21,921 bases of DNA. It comes from Actinobacteria bacterium 21-64-8. Lineage in GTDB: Bacteria; Actinomycetota; Acidimicrobiia; Acidimicrobiales; RAAP-2. Positions 1-8,244 of the stretch are shown piece after piece (position 1 is the stretch's first letter; each line of letters begins with the position of its first letter). The notes under the pieces are model-generated. The model worked only from the letters and a program-made list of their open reading frames with translations. It did not search any database and was not told the origin of the DNA. The DNA is taken from positions 1 through 21,921 of the forward strand of contig NCBD01000020.1 in assembly GCA_002255315.1 (NCBI GenBank). Direction: 5' to 3'. The translations under genes were made by a program, and so were the position numbers.

Positions 1-2904
1 CGCGCCAAGAACCTTCGTCAGCCATAACAGGCCCGACGCGTGGCGTGTTCCGATGTCGCGTTGGCTAATTTCAGCGATCATGGCGCGCGCCTCGTCCCAA
101 AGACCCAGGTAGAGGGCGTTCTCGATGTAGTTGAGTTGATTCGTTAACTCCAGTGATCGTCGCCCGGCTTTTCGCGCCACCTCAATTGCTTCGAGGGCTT
201 TGGTCATCGTGGATCGAGGACTATCGGGTAATACGTAGACCGAATGCCCCGTAAGCGCTCTGGCCAATTCAGCGTTGTCGCCGGCTTCCTGAGCAATTTC
301 GGCGACACCGCGTATGAGCATGACGGCTTCGCGGTGACGGCCGAGTCCATAGAGGACCACCGATCGCGCTTGGAGTGCGGAAGCGAGCAGCAGTGGATCG
401 TCCAGTTGTTCGGCGAGTTCGAGCCCGCGCTCAACCCAATCCATCGCGACGTCGCGTTGGTCAGAGTGCACCATGTCGCTGGCAATTGCGCAGGCAAGGT
501 GTGCGCGAGCGAGGAGCGAGCCGCCCGTCACCTCATGAAACGTTCGAACGCCAAGCTCGAATCTCTCCTCGAGCCCCACGGTGACCATGTTGCTCCGAAT
601 CAATTTGGCGACGACGAGCGCCTTGGCCTCGTGGTCGTTGAGGTGATCAAAAGTCGCAATCGCTTCTTTAAAACTAGCTATCGAATTAGTTGCGTCGAGG
701 AGGTCTGCGTAGCCCTCACCAATACTGGCGTGTAGCTCGGCCCGTACCCGTTCGTCGCTCGAGAGCGCGAGCGCCTCGCGCAAGAGCGCGACTCCTTGGT
801 AGGGCGAGCCCAACTGGAGCGCTCGTAGGCCGGCGCGGCGAACCCATGTGAGGGCCTGCTCTCTCAGCCCGAGTGATTCATCGTCGGGCGCGGCGCGGAA
901 GGCTTCGAGGAAGTGTGTCGCAATGACACTCGAAAGCTCGTCGTCGCCCATGCTCTCGAAGTGATGCGCGAGGGCGAGGTGCTTCGCGGATCGATCACGT
1001 CGACCGAGCGTGCCAACTGCCACTTCTCGGATCACACCTTGAACAAAGCCGTACTGACCGCGCTCGGGTGAACGAGGATCGGTGTTCGTAACGAGGTACT
1101 CCTTGCGGACAAGATCGCGAAGGGCGACTTCGAGGTCTGCTCGCGTCGCGTCGCTTACGGCGCTGAGGGTGTCGAGGGTAAAAGTTGAGCCCGCGACGCC
1201 CGCGTTTTGAAGCAGGGTTCGCTGCGCCGGGGGGAGCGAATCGAGTCGTGAAGCGACGAGTGCGTGCAACGTTTCGGGCATTTCGAGCGCTTCGAGTTCA
1301 CCCTCGACGCGGTAGTGATCGACTTCGTCAACAAGATTTCCACGATCGAACAGCATTCGAATAGTTTCGACGGCATACAGCGGTACGCCTTCGGCGCGAT
1401 TGAGCACCATTTCGCACACCGAGGCGGGAAGGCCCTGGACGAAACCATCGAGGAGCGTTCGCATGGACGCTTCGTTCAGCGCCTCGAGGTGCAGTGACGA
1501 GAAATTACGCAGACCGGCTCCCCACGAGGGGCGCGAGTCCATGAGCTCGGGCCGTGAAAGCGTAATGATGAACAGCGGGTAGTTTCGTGACCACTCCAGG
1601 ATTGATTCGATGAAGTCCACCAGTCCCGCCTCGGCCCACTGGAGGTCTTCAAAGATCATCACGGTGGGGCCCTGTTCCGCCACGCGCTCGAAGAATCGTC
1701 GCCACGCCGAAAAGAGTTCCTCGCGGTCAGCATTCGGCGCGTCGGTGAGTCCGAGCAAGTACGCGAGTCGCGGTTCGATCCATTGACGTTCGTCGGGGTC
1801 AGCGACAAATTCTTCCAGGCATTCGCGCAACTTGGTCGTCGCGGAGGTGGCCTCTTCGGCCTCCACGATGCCCGCGCGCATGCGCACCATCTCACTCAAC
1901 GCACCGAAGGTGATTCCTTCGCCGTAGGCGCGCGAACGACCTTCGTGCCAGTACACCGTGCTGGCGAGGCCGTCAACGTACTTGAGGAACTCCCAAGCGA
2001 GGCGACTCTTCCCAATGCCGGGAATGCCAACAACGGACACGAGTCTTGCGCGTTTTTCACGTTCGCTCGCGTGCAACGTATCTTTCACTAGTCGCAGTTC
2101 TTCATCGCGCCCCACGAAAGGGGGCTCGAGTCGCTCGGAGCGTCCCAAGCCCTTTCGTTGGGCGACGACGCGCAACGCCCGCCAAGCGTTCACTGTTTCT
2201 GATTTGCCCTTGAGCGCGAGTGCTCCCACCTCTTCGAAAGCAATAGCGCTCGACGAGGATCGCCAGGTGGCTTCGTCAACGAGGACCGTACCGGGCGAAG
2301 CGACACTCTGCACCCGCGACGCGGCATTTACCGTGTCACCAAGGACCATCCCCTCAGCGACCTTGCCTACGGAAATAGCGACCTCTCCCGTCACCACGCC
2401 GCCGCGAGCGCGCAATGAAGGAATCTTCGATTGTTCACCGAGCACTTCGACCGACGCGACGACCTCTAGTCCCGCGCGCACTGCGCGCTCCGCGTCGTCC
2501 TCGTTGGCGAGGGGAGCTCCCCACACCGCCATCACGGCGTCGCCGATGAATTTCTCGACCGTTCCGCCGTAGACCTGAATGATGTGTTGCGCGCGGTCGA
2601 AGTACCGCGACAGCAACTCGCGGACGTGTTCGGGGTCGAGTCCCTCGGCCAGGGGAGTGAATCCGACCAAGTCCACAAAGAGGATGGAACACAGTCGACG
2701 TTCGGCACCAGATTCGTGACGAGACGTGCTCGCCGGTGCGGTGCGCGCCGGCGCCGCTACTGGCTGTCCGCAAGTGGCGCAGAACGGCTTACTAGGAACG
2801 AGGTCGGCGTTACAGTTCGCACAGCGTGCGACGAGGGACGCGCCGCAATTGGCGCAGAACGGCTTATCGGCGGGTGTGTCACCCCGACATGACCAGCACT
2901 CCAT
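1..2904 (-). CDS. Class III adenylate/guanylate cyclase-AAA ATPase-helical repeat protein (3' end outside window)
   Basis: Continuous reading frame of 968 codons without a stop, running off the left edge; the C-terminus is missing. ATG at 2904-2902 follows AAGGGAG six bases upstream. Residues 1-46 hold two CxxC...CxxC zinc ribbons (C3, C6, C17, C20; C28, C31, C42, C45). Residues ~70-245 are a class III cyclase domain with metal aspartates D78 (FVDLVGFT) and D122 (KFIGDAVMAVWG), substrate lysine K118, D190 in GDTVNAASR, and N193 and R197. All key residues are present, so it is probably active; ATP versus GTP preference is uncertain. Then comes an AAA/STAND-type ATPase with Walker A at 293-300 (GIPGIGKS) and Walker B near 415-423 (VMIFEDLQW). 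From about residue 640 the protein is helical and TPR-like. Family role: a soluble signalling ATPase coupling ligand or partner sensing to cyclic nucleotide output. It is divergent from a universal stress protein gene. The domain call is strong; the biological signal is unknown. Confidence 0.9.
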   Translation of the reverse strand, partial: MECWSCRGDTPADKPFCANCGASLVARCANCNADLVPSKPFCATCGQPVAAPARTAPASTSRHESGAERRLCSILFVDLVGFTPLAEGLDPEHVRELLSRYFDRAQHIIQVYGGTVEKFIGDAVMAVWGAPLANEDDAERAVRAGLEVVASVEVLGEQSKIPSLRARGGVVTGEVAISVGKVAEGMVLGDTVNAASRVQSVASPGTVLVDEATWRSSSSAIAFEEVGALALKGKSETVNAWRALRVVAQRKGLGRSERLEPPFVGRDEELRLVKDTLHASEREKRARLVSVVGIPGIGKSRLAWEFLKYVDGLASTVYWHEGRSRAYGEGITFGALSEMVRMRAGIVEAEEATSATTKLRECLEEFVADPDERQWIEPRLAYLLGLTDAPNADREELFSAWRRFFERVAEQGPTVMIFEDLQWAEAGLVDFIESILEWSRNYPLFIITLSRPELMDSRPSWGAGLRNFSSLHLEALNEASMRTLLDGFVQGLPASVCEMVLNRAEGVPLYAVETIRMLFDRGNLVDEVDHYRVEGELEALEMPETLHALVASRLDSLPPAQRTLLQNAGVAGSTFTLDTLSAVSDATRADLEVALRDLVRKEYLVTNTDPRSPERGQYGFVQGVIREVAVGTLGRRDRSAKHLALAHHFESMGDDELSSVIATHFLEAFRAAPDDESLGLREQALTWVRRAGLRALQLGSPYQGVALLREALALSSDERVRAELHASIGEGYADLLDATNSIASFKEAIATFDHLNDHEAKALVVAKLIRSNMVTVGLEERFELGVRTFHEVTGGSLLARAHLACAIASDMVHSDQRDVAMDWVERGLELAEQLDDPLLLASALQARSVVLYGLGRHREAVMLIRGVAEIAQEAGDNAELARALTGHSVYVLPDSPRSTMTKALEAIEVARKAGRRSLELTNQLNYIENALYLGLWDEARAMIAEISQRDIGTRHASGLLWLTKVLGA

Positions 2905-3046
2905 CGCACTCCCTTTTGCGGCATCTTACAAGGTGGCTTTGTGGCTACTCAAGAGTGCGACGGCTAGTTAGGGACACTTCGGCGATGAAGAAATGCTTCG
3001 CGTTTCGGTACCGTGCGTAGTAACTTTCCACCAACGAGGGAGCAAT
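2905..3046. promoter_or_regulatory. Divergent intergenic region, cyclase / universal stress protein
   Basis: 142 bases separate the two divergent start codons and must hold both promoters. An 8-bp palindrome CGGTACCG lies at 3006-3013 and overlaps a TACCGT that could be a -10 box for the stress protein gene. No convincing -35 is visible. The promoter assignment is inference. Confidence 0.35.
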
Positions 3047-3472
3047 ATGTTCAACGCCATTGTCGTCGGTGCCGATGGATCAGAGACGGCTCGTAGAGCC
3101 GTCGAGGCGGCGACTCGTCTCGCCCAAAACTTTGGCGCGACGCTCCACATTGTGTCGGCCTACGACGCGAAGTCCTTCGAAGCGCCCGGTTCCAGTGAGT
3201 TCCAGGCCCTTACGAACGAGAGCGACGTCGAGGCGTTGCTGCAGTCGCTCTCGTTCATCTCAAAGGGCGAAGCGGTCACGACCGAGGTCCACAGTCGTAA
3301 AGGTAATCCCGCGGACGCATTGCTCGACGTCGCCGAGCGTGTTGGTGCAGACCTGGTCGTCGTAGGCAACCGGGGCATGAAGGGGGTTCGACGCGTGCTC
3401 GGCAGCGTGCCGAACTCCGTCGCGCACGGCGCGCAGTGTTCGGTCCTCATCGTTGACACCGTTTCGGAGTAG
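3047..3472 (+). CDS. Universal stress protein (UspA family)
   Basis: 141-residue single-domain UspA protein. It starts MFNAIVVGADGSE, the usual beta-1 strand and D-G-S. Near the end it has GNRGMKGVRRVLGSVPNSV, matching the ATP-binding G-2x-G-9x-G(S/T) motif, so it is probably an ATP-binding Usp. An upstream GTG-type extension to 2993 is possible, but ATG 3047 has a good ribosome site (GAGGGAG at 3036-3042) and begins exactly where the family begins. Usp proteins are cytoplasmic and accumulate in stress or stasis; the specific role here is unknown. It is divergent from the cyclase/ATPase gene, which may share its control region. A short hairpin follows the stop codon. Confidence 0.92.
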   Translation: MFNAIVVGADGSETARRAVEAATRLAQNFGATLHIVSAYDAKSFEAPGSSEFQALTNESDVEALLQSLSFISKGEAVTTEVHSRKGNPADALLDVAERVGADLVVVGNRGMKGVRRVLGSVPNSVAHGAQCSVLIVDTVSE

Positions 3473-3473
3473 A

Positions 3474-3490
3474 CCCAGCGCCAAGCTGGG
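3474..3490 (+). terminator. Hairpin directly after universal stress protein gene
   Basis: CCCAGC (3474-3479), a 5-base loop and GCTGGG (3485-3490) form a perfect 6-bp stem starting two bases after the stop codon. No T-run follows, so it may be a weak terminator or an RNA 3' end protector rather than a classic intrinsic terminator. Confidence 0.4.
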
Positions 3491-3566
3491 CGGTACTTGC
3501 TTCGTCGCGGAAGCGTCGATGGACGTCAACGGGTATCTCGACGGTGTTGGGTGCTAGGCCAGAGTC

Positions 3567-3854
3567 ATGGAAGCCGACTTTGACGAAGGGCGCGCGATTA
3601 GCGACGACGAATTGAGCGCCTTAGCCCTGGCGGCCGATCCCTCGGCGCCCATTGACACGACGGCGCCACCGTGGCGGGGGGCGTGGGCGAGCGGACCGTT
3701 GCTGATTCCTGAGTGGTATATGCCGCGACCAACGAGTTCGAGCTCGCGTCGACGGCGCGGAGCGCTCATTGCGATTGGTCTGGTGCTCGCGGGCTTGTTA
3801 ATAATTGACGCGTTCGGGCTTTGTATCACGTCGGGATTTTTGTCGTTGGCGTGA
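3567..3854 (+). CDS. Small single-pass membrane protein, unknown function
   Basis: 95 residues. The N-terminal half is acidic and proline-rich (residues 1-35 contain DEGRAISDDELSALALAADP), followed by PLLIPEWYMP at 45-53. A basic patch of four arginines (61-64) leads into a hydrophobic helix at about 65-82 and a hydrophobic tail. By the positive-inside rule the acidic N-terminus should be cytoplasmic. I do not recognise a named family; the composition looks like a real protein rather than a shadow frame, and no competing frame on either strand looks coding. It lies between the stress protein gene and the convergent response regulator gene, 7 bases from the latter's end. The ribosome site before ATG 3567 is weak. 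Confidence 0.65.
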   Translation: MEADFDEGRAISDDELSALALAADPSAPIDTTAPPWRGAWASGPLLIPEWYMPRPTSSSSRRRRGALIAIGLVLAGLLIIDAFGLCITSGFLSLA

Positions 3855-3861
3855 AAACTTC

Positions 3862-4515
3862 TTAGGTAAGTCGACGGTCGCTGGCCCAGTGCGCGAGTTG
3901 ATAGCGATTGGATAGTTGGAGCTTTCGCAGTACCGACGACACGTGACTCTCGACGGTCTTAAGTGCGATTTCGAGTTCAACGGCAATCTCTTTATAGGCG
4001 TAGCCGCGAGCGATGAGCCGAAGTACTTGTTGTTCGCGCGGCGTCAGTTGGTCGAGCTCGGGGTCCACGGGGACGATTGCGGGGTCGATTGGTTCACCGT
4101 TGACGAAGGCGTCGAGCACGAAGCCGGCGAGCTTGGGCGAAAAGACAACGTCCCCGGCGTCGACACGGTAGATCGCGTCAATGAGATCGGCGCCCGAGAT
4201 GTTCTTCGTGACGTACCCGCGAGCGCCGGCGCGAACCACGGAGATCACGTCTTGGGGTTCGTCCGAGACTGAGAGCGCGAGAAACCGTACGTCCTTGTTC
4301 GCGGGCTGCACTCCACGCAGGACCGCTAGGCCGCCCCCCTCGGGCATATGCACGTCGAGCAGCACGACGCTCGGAGCGCGTTCGAGAATCAACTCAATCG
4401 CCGCGGGGACTTCGTCGGCTTCACCCACGAGATCAACGGAACCGCGCAGCTCCGCGCGCAGGCCGGCGCGGATCAACTCGTGGTCGTCGACGAGAAAGAC
4501 CCGTGGTTGGCTCAC
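3862..4515 (-). CDS. NarL/LuxR-family response regulator
   Basis: 217 residues. Receiver domain at 1-120: acidic pocket D10-D11, phosphoacceptor D54 (VVLLDVHMPEGGG), a conserved serine in LALSVSDE and lysine in GYVTKNISG. The C-terminal LuxR/GerE helix-turn-helix (about 150-215) contains LTPREQQVLRLIARGYAYKE and KTVESHVSSVLRKL. It should be phosphorylated by the kinase encoded just upstream and then bind DNA. The start is GTG at 4515-4513 and shares GTGA with the kinase stop codon (4-bp overlap), so the two are translationally coupled. A likely target is the divergent PspC gene or its own operon, by analogy with PspC/LuxR systems. That is inference. Confidence 0.93.
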   Translation of the reverse strand: MSQPRVFLVDDHELIRAGLRAELRGSVDLVGEADEVPAAIELILERAPSVVLLDVHMPEGGGLAVLRGVQPANKDVRFLALSVSDEPQDVISVVRAGARGYVTKNISGADLIDAIYRVDAGDVVFSPKLAGFVLDAFVNGEPIDPAIVPVDPELDQLTPREQQVLRLIARGYAYKEIAVELEIALKTVESHVSSVLRKLQLSNRYQLAHWASDRRLT

Positions 4516-5780
4516 GAGTTGGAACGCTTTCGCGGTATGGAAAGACGCACCTCGGTGCCGTGACCGGGGCGTGAATGAATGACGGCGCTGCCACCGCGCT
4601 GTTCAACGCGCTGGTGAATGGAGTGAGTAATGCCTTGTCGGCGCGCGTCAACGTTCGTCGGGTCAAAACCCACGCCGGTGTCGCGTACGTACAGCGAAAT
4701 CTGGGTCGGCTCCACCTCGCCGTACAGGGCGACCGAACCGACGCCCGACCACTTGGCGGCGTTGACCGTCGCTTCACGGCCCGCGCCAATGAGTGCCAAG
4801 ACGTCGTCGTCGGCCGCGCAGTCCCCAACGACGACCAGCTCAACGAGGATGCGATAATCCTGCTCGACGTCGCTTTGCACGAGGCGAAGTTGCTGTTGGA
4901 ACGTTTGGCCGTTGGTGGGGCGTTGCGTCGATTCCTCGGGCGCAAACAGCCAATCGCGCAAGGCGCGTTCTTGAGAGCGAGCGAGTCGAATCACTTCCGC
5001 ATCGTCGCCGGCGGCCCGTTCGATGAGCGTCAGGGTCTGCAGGACCGAGTCGTGTATGTGCGCGGCAAGGGTGGCGCGTTCTTCGCTTCGAATGCGCGCG
5101 CGACGCTCGTGTGAAAGATCGCGAACGTTCTCGAGCCACCACGGCGCGAGTAAAATCGCCACGCCCACAATCAAGACCGCCCCGCCCACGAAAGCGGGAA
5201 CTGCCCCGCCCCACACCCCACCGATGCGTGTTAGAACGCGGAGGCCAATCATCACGAAGATGACGCCCGGCACGACACGTGTTGCCACGGCTCGCCAACC
5301 CCGCGCCGAGGCGGCGCCCACGACCGGCGCCGCGTTAAGCACCCCTTGCAAATGCCGACGTTCGTCAGGGGTCGCACCGCGCCATACGCCAAATGCACCC
5401 AGGGCGACCACGAAAACGGTGTAGGTCAACGCGCCCACGACGTGCAGCGCCAAGAGATTGAGGACGAACAGCACCACCAAAAGAACGCCGCCCGAGGCCA
5501 CGAGCGACTGTGCGGAGCCGCGCGTACGGAGAACCCGTTGGGCGATGGACTGTGTCTCACCCTGGCGAGGGGCGAGGAGCCACGCCAACGTGTACAGCAC
5601 CAGGCCGCCGCCAAAGGCCACGGTGGCGACGGCAACCGCGAAACGGACGGTTTGTGGGCGGAAGCCAAAACGAGTCGCCAGTCCCGCGCAGACTCCACCC
5701 AAAATCGCGTCGCCGCGTGAACGACGAAAGGGTCGTTGCGCGAGACCGGGCTGGGGGCGACGTTCGTCGGTTGCGGTCAC
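4512..5780 (-). CDS. PspC-domain sensor histidine kinase
   Basis: 422 residues. A PspC domain at about 16-75 (RRSRGDAILGGVCAGLATRF and a hydrophobic helix ending LAWLLAP). More membrane segments at about 97-117, 118-134, 168-186 and 193-213. HisKA_3-type dimerisation region with HIHDSVLQTLTLI, phosphoacceptor H243 followed by D244. HATPase domain with N-box GREATVNAAKWSG (334-346), G1 box DTGVGFDP (367-374) and GHGTEVRLSIP near the end. GTG at 5780 is preceded by GAGGAC seven bases upstream. It overlaps the response regulator by 4 bp and is divergent from a second PspC gene. Family role: membrane sensor for envelope or antibiotic stress signalling to the NarL-type partner. The PspC domain may sense or relay the state of the other PspC protein (inference). 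Confidence 0.93.
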   Translation of the reverse strand: MTATDERRPQPGLAQRPFRRSRGDAILGGVCAGLATRFGFRPQTVRFAVAVATVAFGGGLVLYTLAWLLAPRQGETQSIAQRVLRTRGSAQSLVASGGVLLVVLFVLNLLALHVVGALTYTVFVVALGAFGVWRGATPDERRHLQGVLNAAPVVGAASARGWRAVATRVVPGVIFVMIGLRVLTRIGGVWGGAVPAFVGGAVLIVGVAILLAPWWLENVRDLSHERRARIRSEERATLAAHIHDSVLQTLTLIERAAGDDAEVIRLARSQERALRDWLFAPEESTQRPTNGQTFQQQLRLVQSDVEQDYRILVELVVVGDCAADDDVLALIGAGREATVNAAKWSGVGSVALYGEVEPTQISLYVRDTGVGFDPTNVDARRQGITHSIHQRVEQRGGSAVIHSRPGHGTEVRLSIPRKRSNS

Positions 5781-5853
5781 GGGTACGTCCTCGATCAGCG
5801 GGTGATAGACGATTTGAGTCTGGCACGGCCCAGGCCGATGCGCACCCCGGGCG

Positions 5854-5884
5854 AACCCTGAGTTACTAAGTGCACGTCAGGGTT
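5854..5884. promoter_or_regulatory. Inverted repeat between the divergent PspC genes, candidate operator
   Basis: AACCCTGA at 5854-5861 and its exact reverse complement TCAGGGTT at 5877-5884 are separated by 15 bases, giving 23 bases between arm centres, about two helical turns. It lies in the 148-base gap between the kinase GTG (5780) and the PspC ATG (5929), where a dimeric NarL-type regulator could act on both promoters. The dyad is seen directly; its role is inferred. Confidence 0.45.
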
Positions 5885-5928
5885 GGACCCGATGGGCGCC
5901 GGCGTCGCCGCCACCTACCGTGAGGTTT

Positions 5929-6837
5929 ATGAGTGATGCCACGCTGCCCACCGATCCGGTCTCAGAGTCTCACGGGGTGCGACGCAGTTCGTCGCGGCTC
6001 GTCGGTGGCGTGGCGGGGGGTCTCGCGAAGCGCTTGGACGTGGACGTGCGACTGGTGCGCTTGATGTTCGTCGTGGCGACCGTGCTGTGGGGCGTGGGAG
6101 TGGCGCTGTACCTCGTACTGTGGGCGATACTGCCGAGCGAGGAACGACCGGACGACGCGGTCGTGCCGCCGTCGAAGCGACTGAGCGTCTCCCTGGCCGC
6201 GGGCGCGGTGGCGATCGCCCTCCTCGCCATCGCCGCGTGGCGTTCGCTTCGCTTTGTGGCGCCCGGTACGGTGCTGATCTGGCTGTTTTTGCTCGTTGGT
6301 CTCGCGATTCTTTCGCTGCGCGCCCCCTCGCGTCGATTGAGCGTTCGTCGGTTCATCGGGTTTGTGTTCTTGGGAGCGATGAGCGTCGTGATTGTGTTGA
6401 GTGGTGCATTTTTGACGTACGTCGCATCGACGGGCGTTCCCCTGCAAGGTGGTAACGGATATCACCTCTTTCAGCCGTCGTCACTCGCCACGACCCAACA
6501 CAACTATCGAACGATGTTTGGTGTGACCGACCTCGATCTGTCGCAGGTTCGCTTTCCCGTGACGGGATACGTCGTCAACGCCAGCGCCGCGGTGGGCAAG
6601 GTTGTGGTCGTGGTACCGGCCAACGCCATCGTCAGTCTCAAGACGAACATCGGCATTGGCCAGGTCAGCTATCGCTACTGGCGACGTTCGCCCTCTCCGT
6701 CAATCGTTCGACCGATCACTCCCAACGTCTCGACCCTTCCGGTCGTCTCTTCCGTTACGAATGCGCCGAGATTGACCTTGAACGTACAGGTAGGCGTGGG
6801 CCAACTACTGATTTCTCGCGCGGCACCTAGTCACTGA
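5929..6837 (+). CDS. PspC-domain membrane protein with LiaF-like C-terminal domain
   Basis: 302 residues. PspC domain at 19-70 (SRLVGGVAGGLAKRLDVDVR, then a transmembrane helix ending LWAILPSEE). Further membrane helices at about 88-104, 113-130 and 143-165. The soluble C-terminus (~195-296) has the beta-rich pattern of LiaF/DUF2154-like domains, with repeated VGKVVVVVP, IGIGQVSY and VGVGQLLI strands. LiaF-type proteins restrain or tune a neighbouring sensor kinase during cell-envelope stress; here the neighbour is the divergent PspC kinase. I chose ATG 5929, with GTGAGG just upstream. A GTG at 5920 would add three residues. TACCGT at 5916-5921 could be a -10 box giving a leaderless message. 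The 3' end overlaps the convergent dehydrogenase gene by 11 bases. Confidence 0.88.
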   Translation: MSDATLPTDPVSESHGVRRSSSRLVGGVAGGLAKRLDVDVRLVRLMFVVATVLWGVGVALYLVLWAILPSEERPDDAVVPPSKRLSVSLAAGAVAIALLAIAAWRSLRFVAPGTVLIWLFLLVGLAILSLRAPSRRLSVRRFIGFVFLGAMSVVIVLSGAFLTYVASTGVPLQGGNGYHLFQPSSLATTQHNYRTMFGVTDLDLSQVRFPVTGYVVNASAAVGKVVVVVPANAIVSLKTNIGIGQVSYRYWRRSPSPSIVRPITPNVSTLPVVSSVTNAPRLTLNVQVGVGQLLISRAAPSH

Positions 6838-7810
6838 GGACCTCCTCGACTCGCTCTTTGCACCACTGAGCGAGTGTGTCGCCCGCCGCTATTTCTTCGG
6901 AGATGCTCAGGCGCGTCTTCTTGAGTCGATAGAGGTTTCGCGGTCGCCGATCCAACCACAGGCGCCCCGGGGCTGGATCGAGCGACGTGCCCGCGAGCCA
7001 CACCATCGTGTCGGCTCCCTGGTCGGCACTTCGTAGCAGTGCTTTGGTCACACGCTCAAATTGAGGGATGCCGCTGGACAGCCCCGGGGTCGCCGCCCAC
7101 CCCGGATGTACTAAGTGAAACGAGACGCCCGACGACCCGTAGATGCGCTGCCAGTGGGGAATCAGGACACATTGAGCGCGTTTCGCCCGTGCGTAGGCGA
7201 CCGTCCCGCGGTACGTCGTCGGCGACATATCGAGCGTGGCGAGGTTGAAGCGCTCGCTGTACATACCACCAGAGGTCACGGTGATGTCTCTCGCGTGGGG
7301 GGCAAAACCACCGTGGGCGAGGAGGTATTCGGTGAGAAGGTACGGACTCAGCACGTGCGTCGCGACCGTGGTCTCGATACCTTCGCTTGTTGGCGTGTAA
7401 CTCGTTAAGAGCGCTCCGGCGTTTTGGATGAGCACGTCGAGAGGGGTAGCGAGTGCGACGAGCGTTTCGCCAAGTCGACGCGTCTCGCGTAGTAGCGATA
7501 GATCACAGCAATGGGTGATGACTTCTGACGACGAGTGCAGACGCACGTGCGCCTGGGCGTGCGCGAGTTTTGCCTCACTGCGTCCGACGAGGTGCAACCG
7601 GGCGCCGAGCGCGGCGAGTCGCACCGCGGCCGCGAGGCCCAACCCAGACGTCGCTCCCGTGATGACGATCGTGCGCCCGGCAACGGCCGTCGGATCTGAC
7701 CATCCGTCGAGTCGCGAGCGCGCCGCGTAGCCCACTCGGGTGAAGCTACCCACCACCGTTGCTTCGAGCGCGGCGTCGAGCACGTTGGCGAGTGGCGAAG
7801 GCGCGTTCAT
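6827..7810 (-). CDS. Short-chain dehydrogenase/reductase (DHRS12-like)
   Basis: 327 residues from ATG 7810. Rossmann cofactor motif TGATSGLG at 51-58, an N-A-G at 130-132 (in LIQNAGALL), catalytic S180 (VTSGGMYS) and YxxxK as Y206/K210 (YARAK). The basic/polar residues after beta-2 (VGRSEAK) suggest NADP(H), but this is not certain. Longer than classic 250-residue SDRs, with an extra N-terminal helix and a C-terminal tail rich in arginine and lysine, as in DHRS12-like oxidoreductases. Its ATGA overlaps the stop of the upstream SRPBCC gene, so ATG 7810 is preferred over the upstream TTG at 7828. GAAGG lies about 9 bases upstream. The substrate is unknown; the SRPBCC partner and the divergent flavin oxidoreductase suggest lipid or hydrophobic carbonyl metabolism. 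Confidence 0.88.
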   Translation of the reverse strand: MNAPSPLANVLDAALEATVVGSFTRVGYAARSRLDGWSDPTAVAGRTIVITGATSGLGLAAAVRLAALGARLHLVGRSEAKLAHAQAHVRLHSSSEVITHCCDLSLLRETRRLGETLVALATPLDVLIQNAGALLTSYTPTSEGIETTVATHVLSPYLLTEYLLAHGGFAPHARDITVTSGGMYSERFNLATLDMSPTTYRGTVAYARAKRAQCVLIPHWQRIYGSSGVSFHLVHPGWAATPGLSSGIPQFERVTKALLRSADQGADTMVWLAGTSLDPAPGRLWLDRRPRNLYRLKKTRLSISEEIAAGDTLAQWCKERVEEVLSD

Positions 7811-8244
7811 GAGAAATAACCTTCGCAAAGCTTGAGGCCGGCTCGCGCTCCAAGTTCGTTGAGTGTGCCTTGTAGAAGAGGTTCTGCGAGACGCATGACG
7901 CCGCGGCCACGTAGGCGCGCGCGGTACGTTACTTCGAACTGACCCTCGTGCTGGGGTCGCACCGTGACGGTGTCTTCGGAAATGAAGAGTCGGTTGATGG
8001 CGCGAAGGACTAGTCCGTCGCGCGCGTTCAAGATGATGACGCGGTAGGTCAAGGTCACAGCACGTTTCGACACGAGGACCGTCACGCGAAATGAACTTCC
8101 CACGCTGACGGGGCCGTCACCGTCGAGGCGCTCGACCTCTCGCACGCTCAAATCCCACGAGGGGGCGTTGCGCATATCGGCGAAAAAGAGCAGGACGTCA
8201 GCGGGTTCTTTCGGCGTTGTCGCCACAAATTGAAACGTCGCCAC
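7807..8244 (-). CDS. SRPBCC (START-like/polyketide cyclase) protein
   Basis: 145 residues. The pattern matches SRPBCC domains: an N-terminal strand (ATFQFVATTPKEPADVLLFF), a helix with NAPSWDLSVREVERL, a GSSFRVTV strand, and a long C-terminal helix. These domains form a deep hydrophobic pocket for lipids or aromatic compounds; many have no enzymatic role. GTG at 8244 is chosen because GGGAGG lies five bases upstream and the SRPBCC fold begins there; a longer frame to 8436 would extend into the divergent promoter. The stop overlaps the dehydrogenase ATG (ATGA), so the two are coupled. It may present substrate to the dehydrogenase; that is inference. Confidence 0.82.
   Translation of the reverse strand: MATFQFVATTPKEPADVLLFFADMRNAPSWDLSVREVERLDGDGPVSVGSSFRVTVLVSKRAVTLTYRVIILNARDGLVLRAINRLFISEDTVTVRPQHEGQFEVTYRARLRGRGVMRLAEPLLQGTLNELGARAGLKLCEGYFS

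Noticed and set aside
244..735. 163-codon plus-strand frame
   Set aside because: Antisense shadow of the cyclase/ATPase gene, whose minus frame is continuous and has clear domains.
5962..6465. 167-codon minus frame opposite the PspC-LiaF gene
   Set aside because: Gln/His/Arg-rich antisense composition, and the plus strand has clear PspC and membrane segments.
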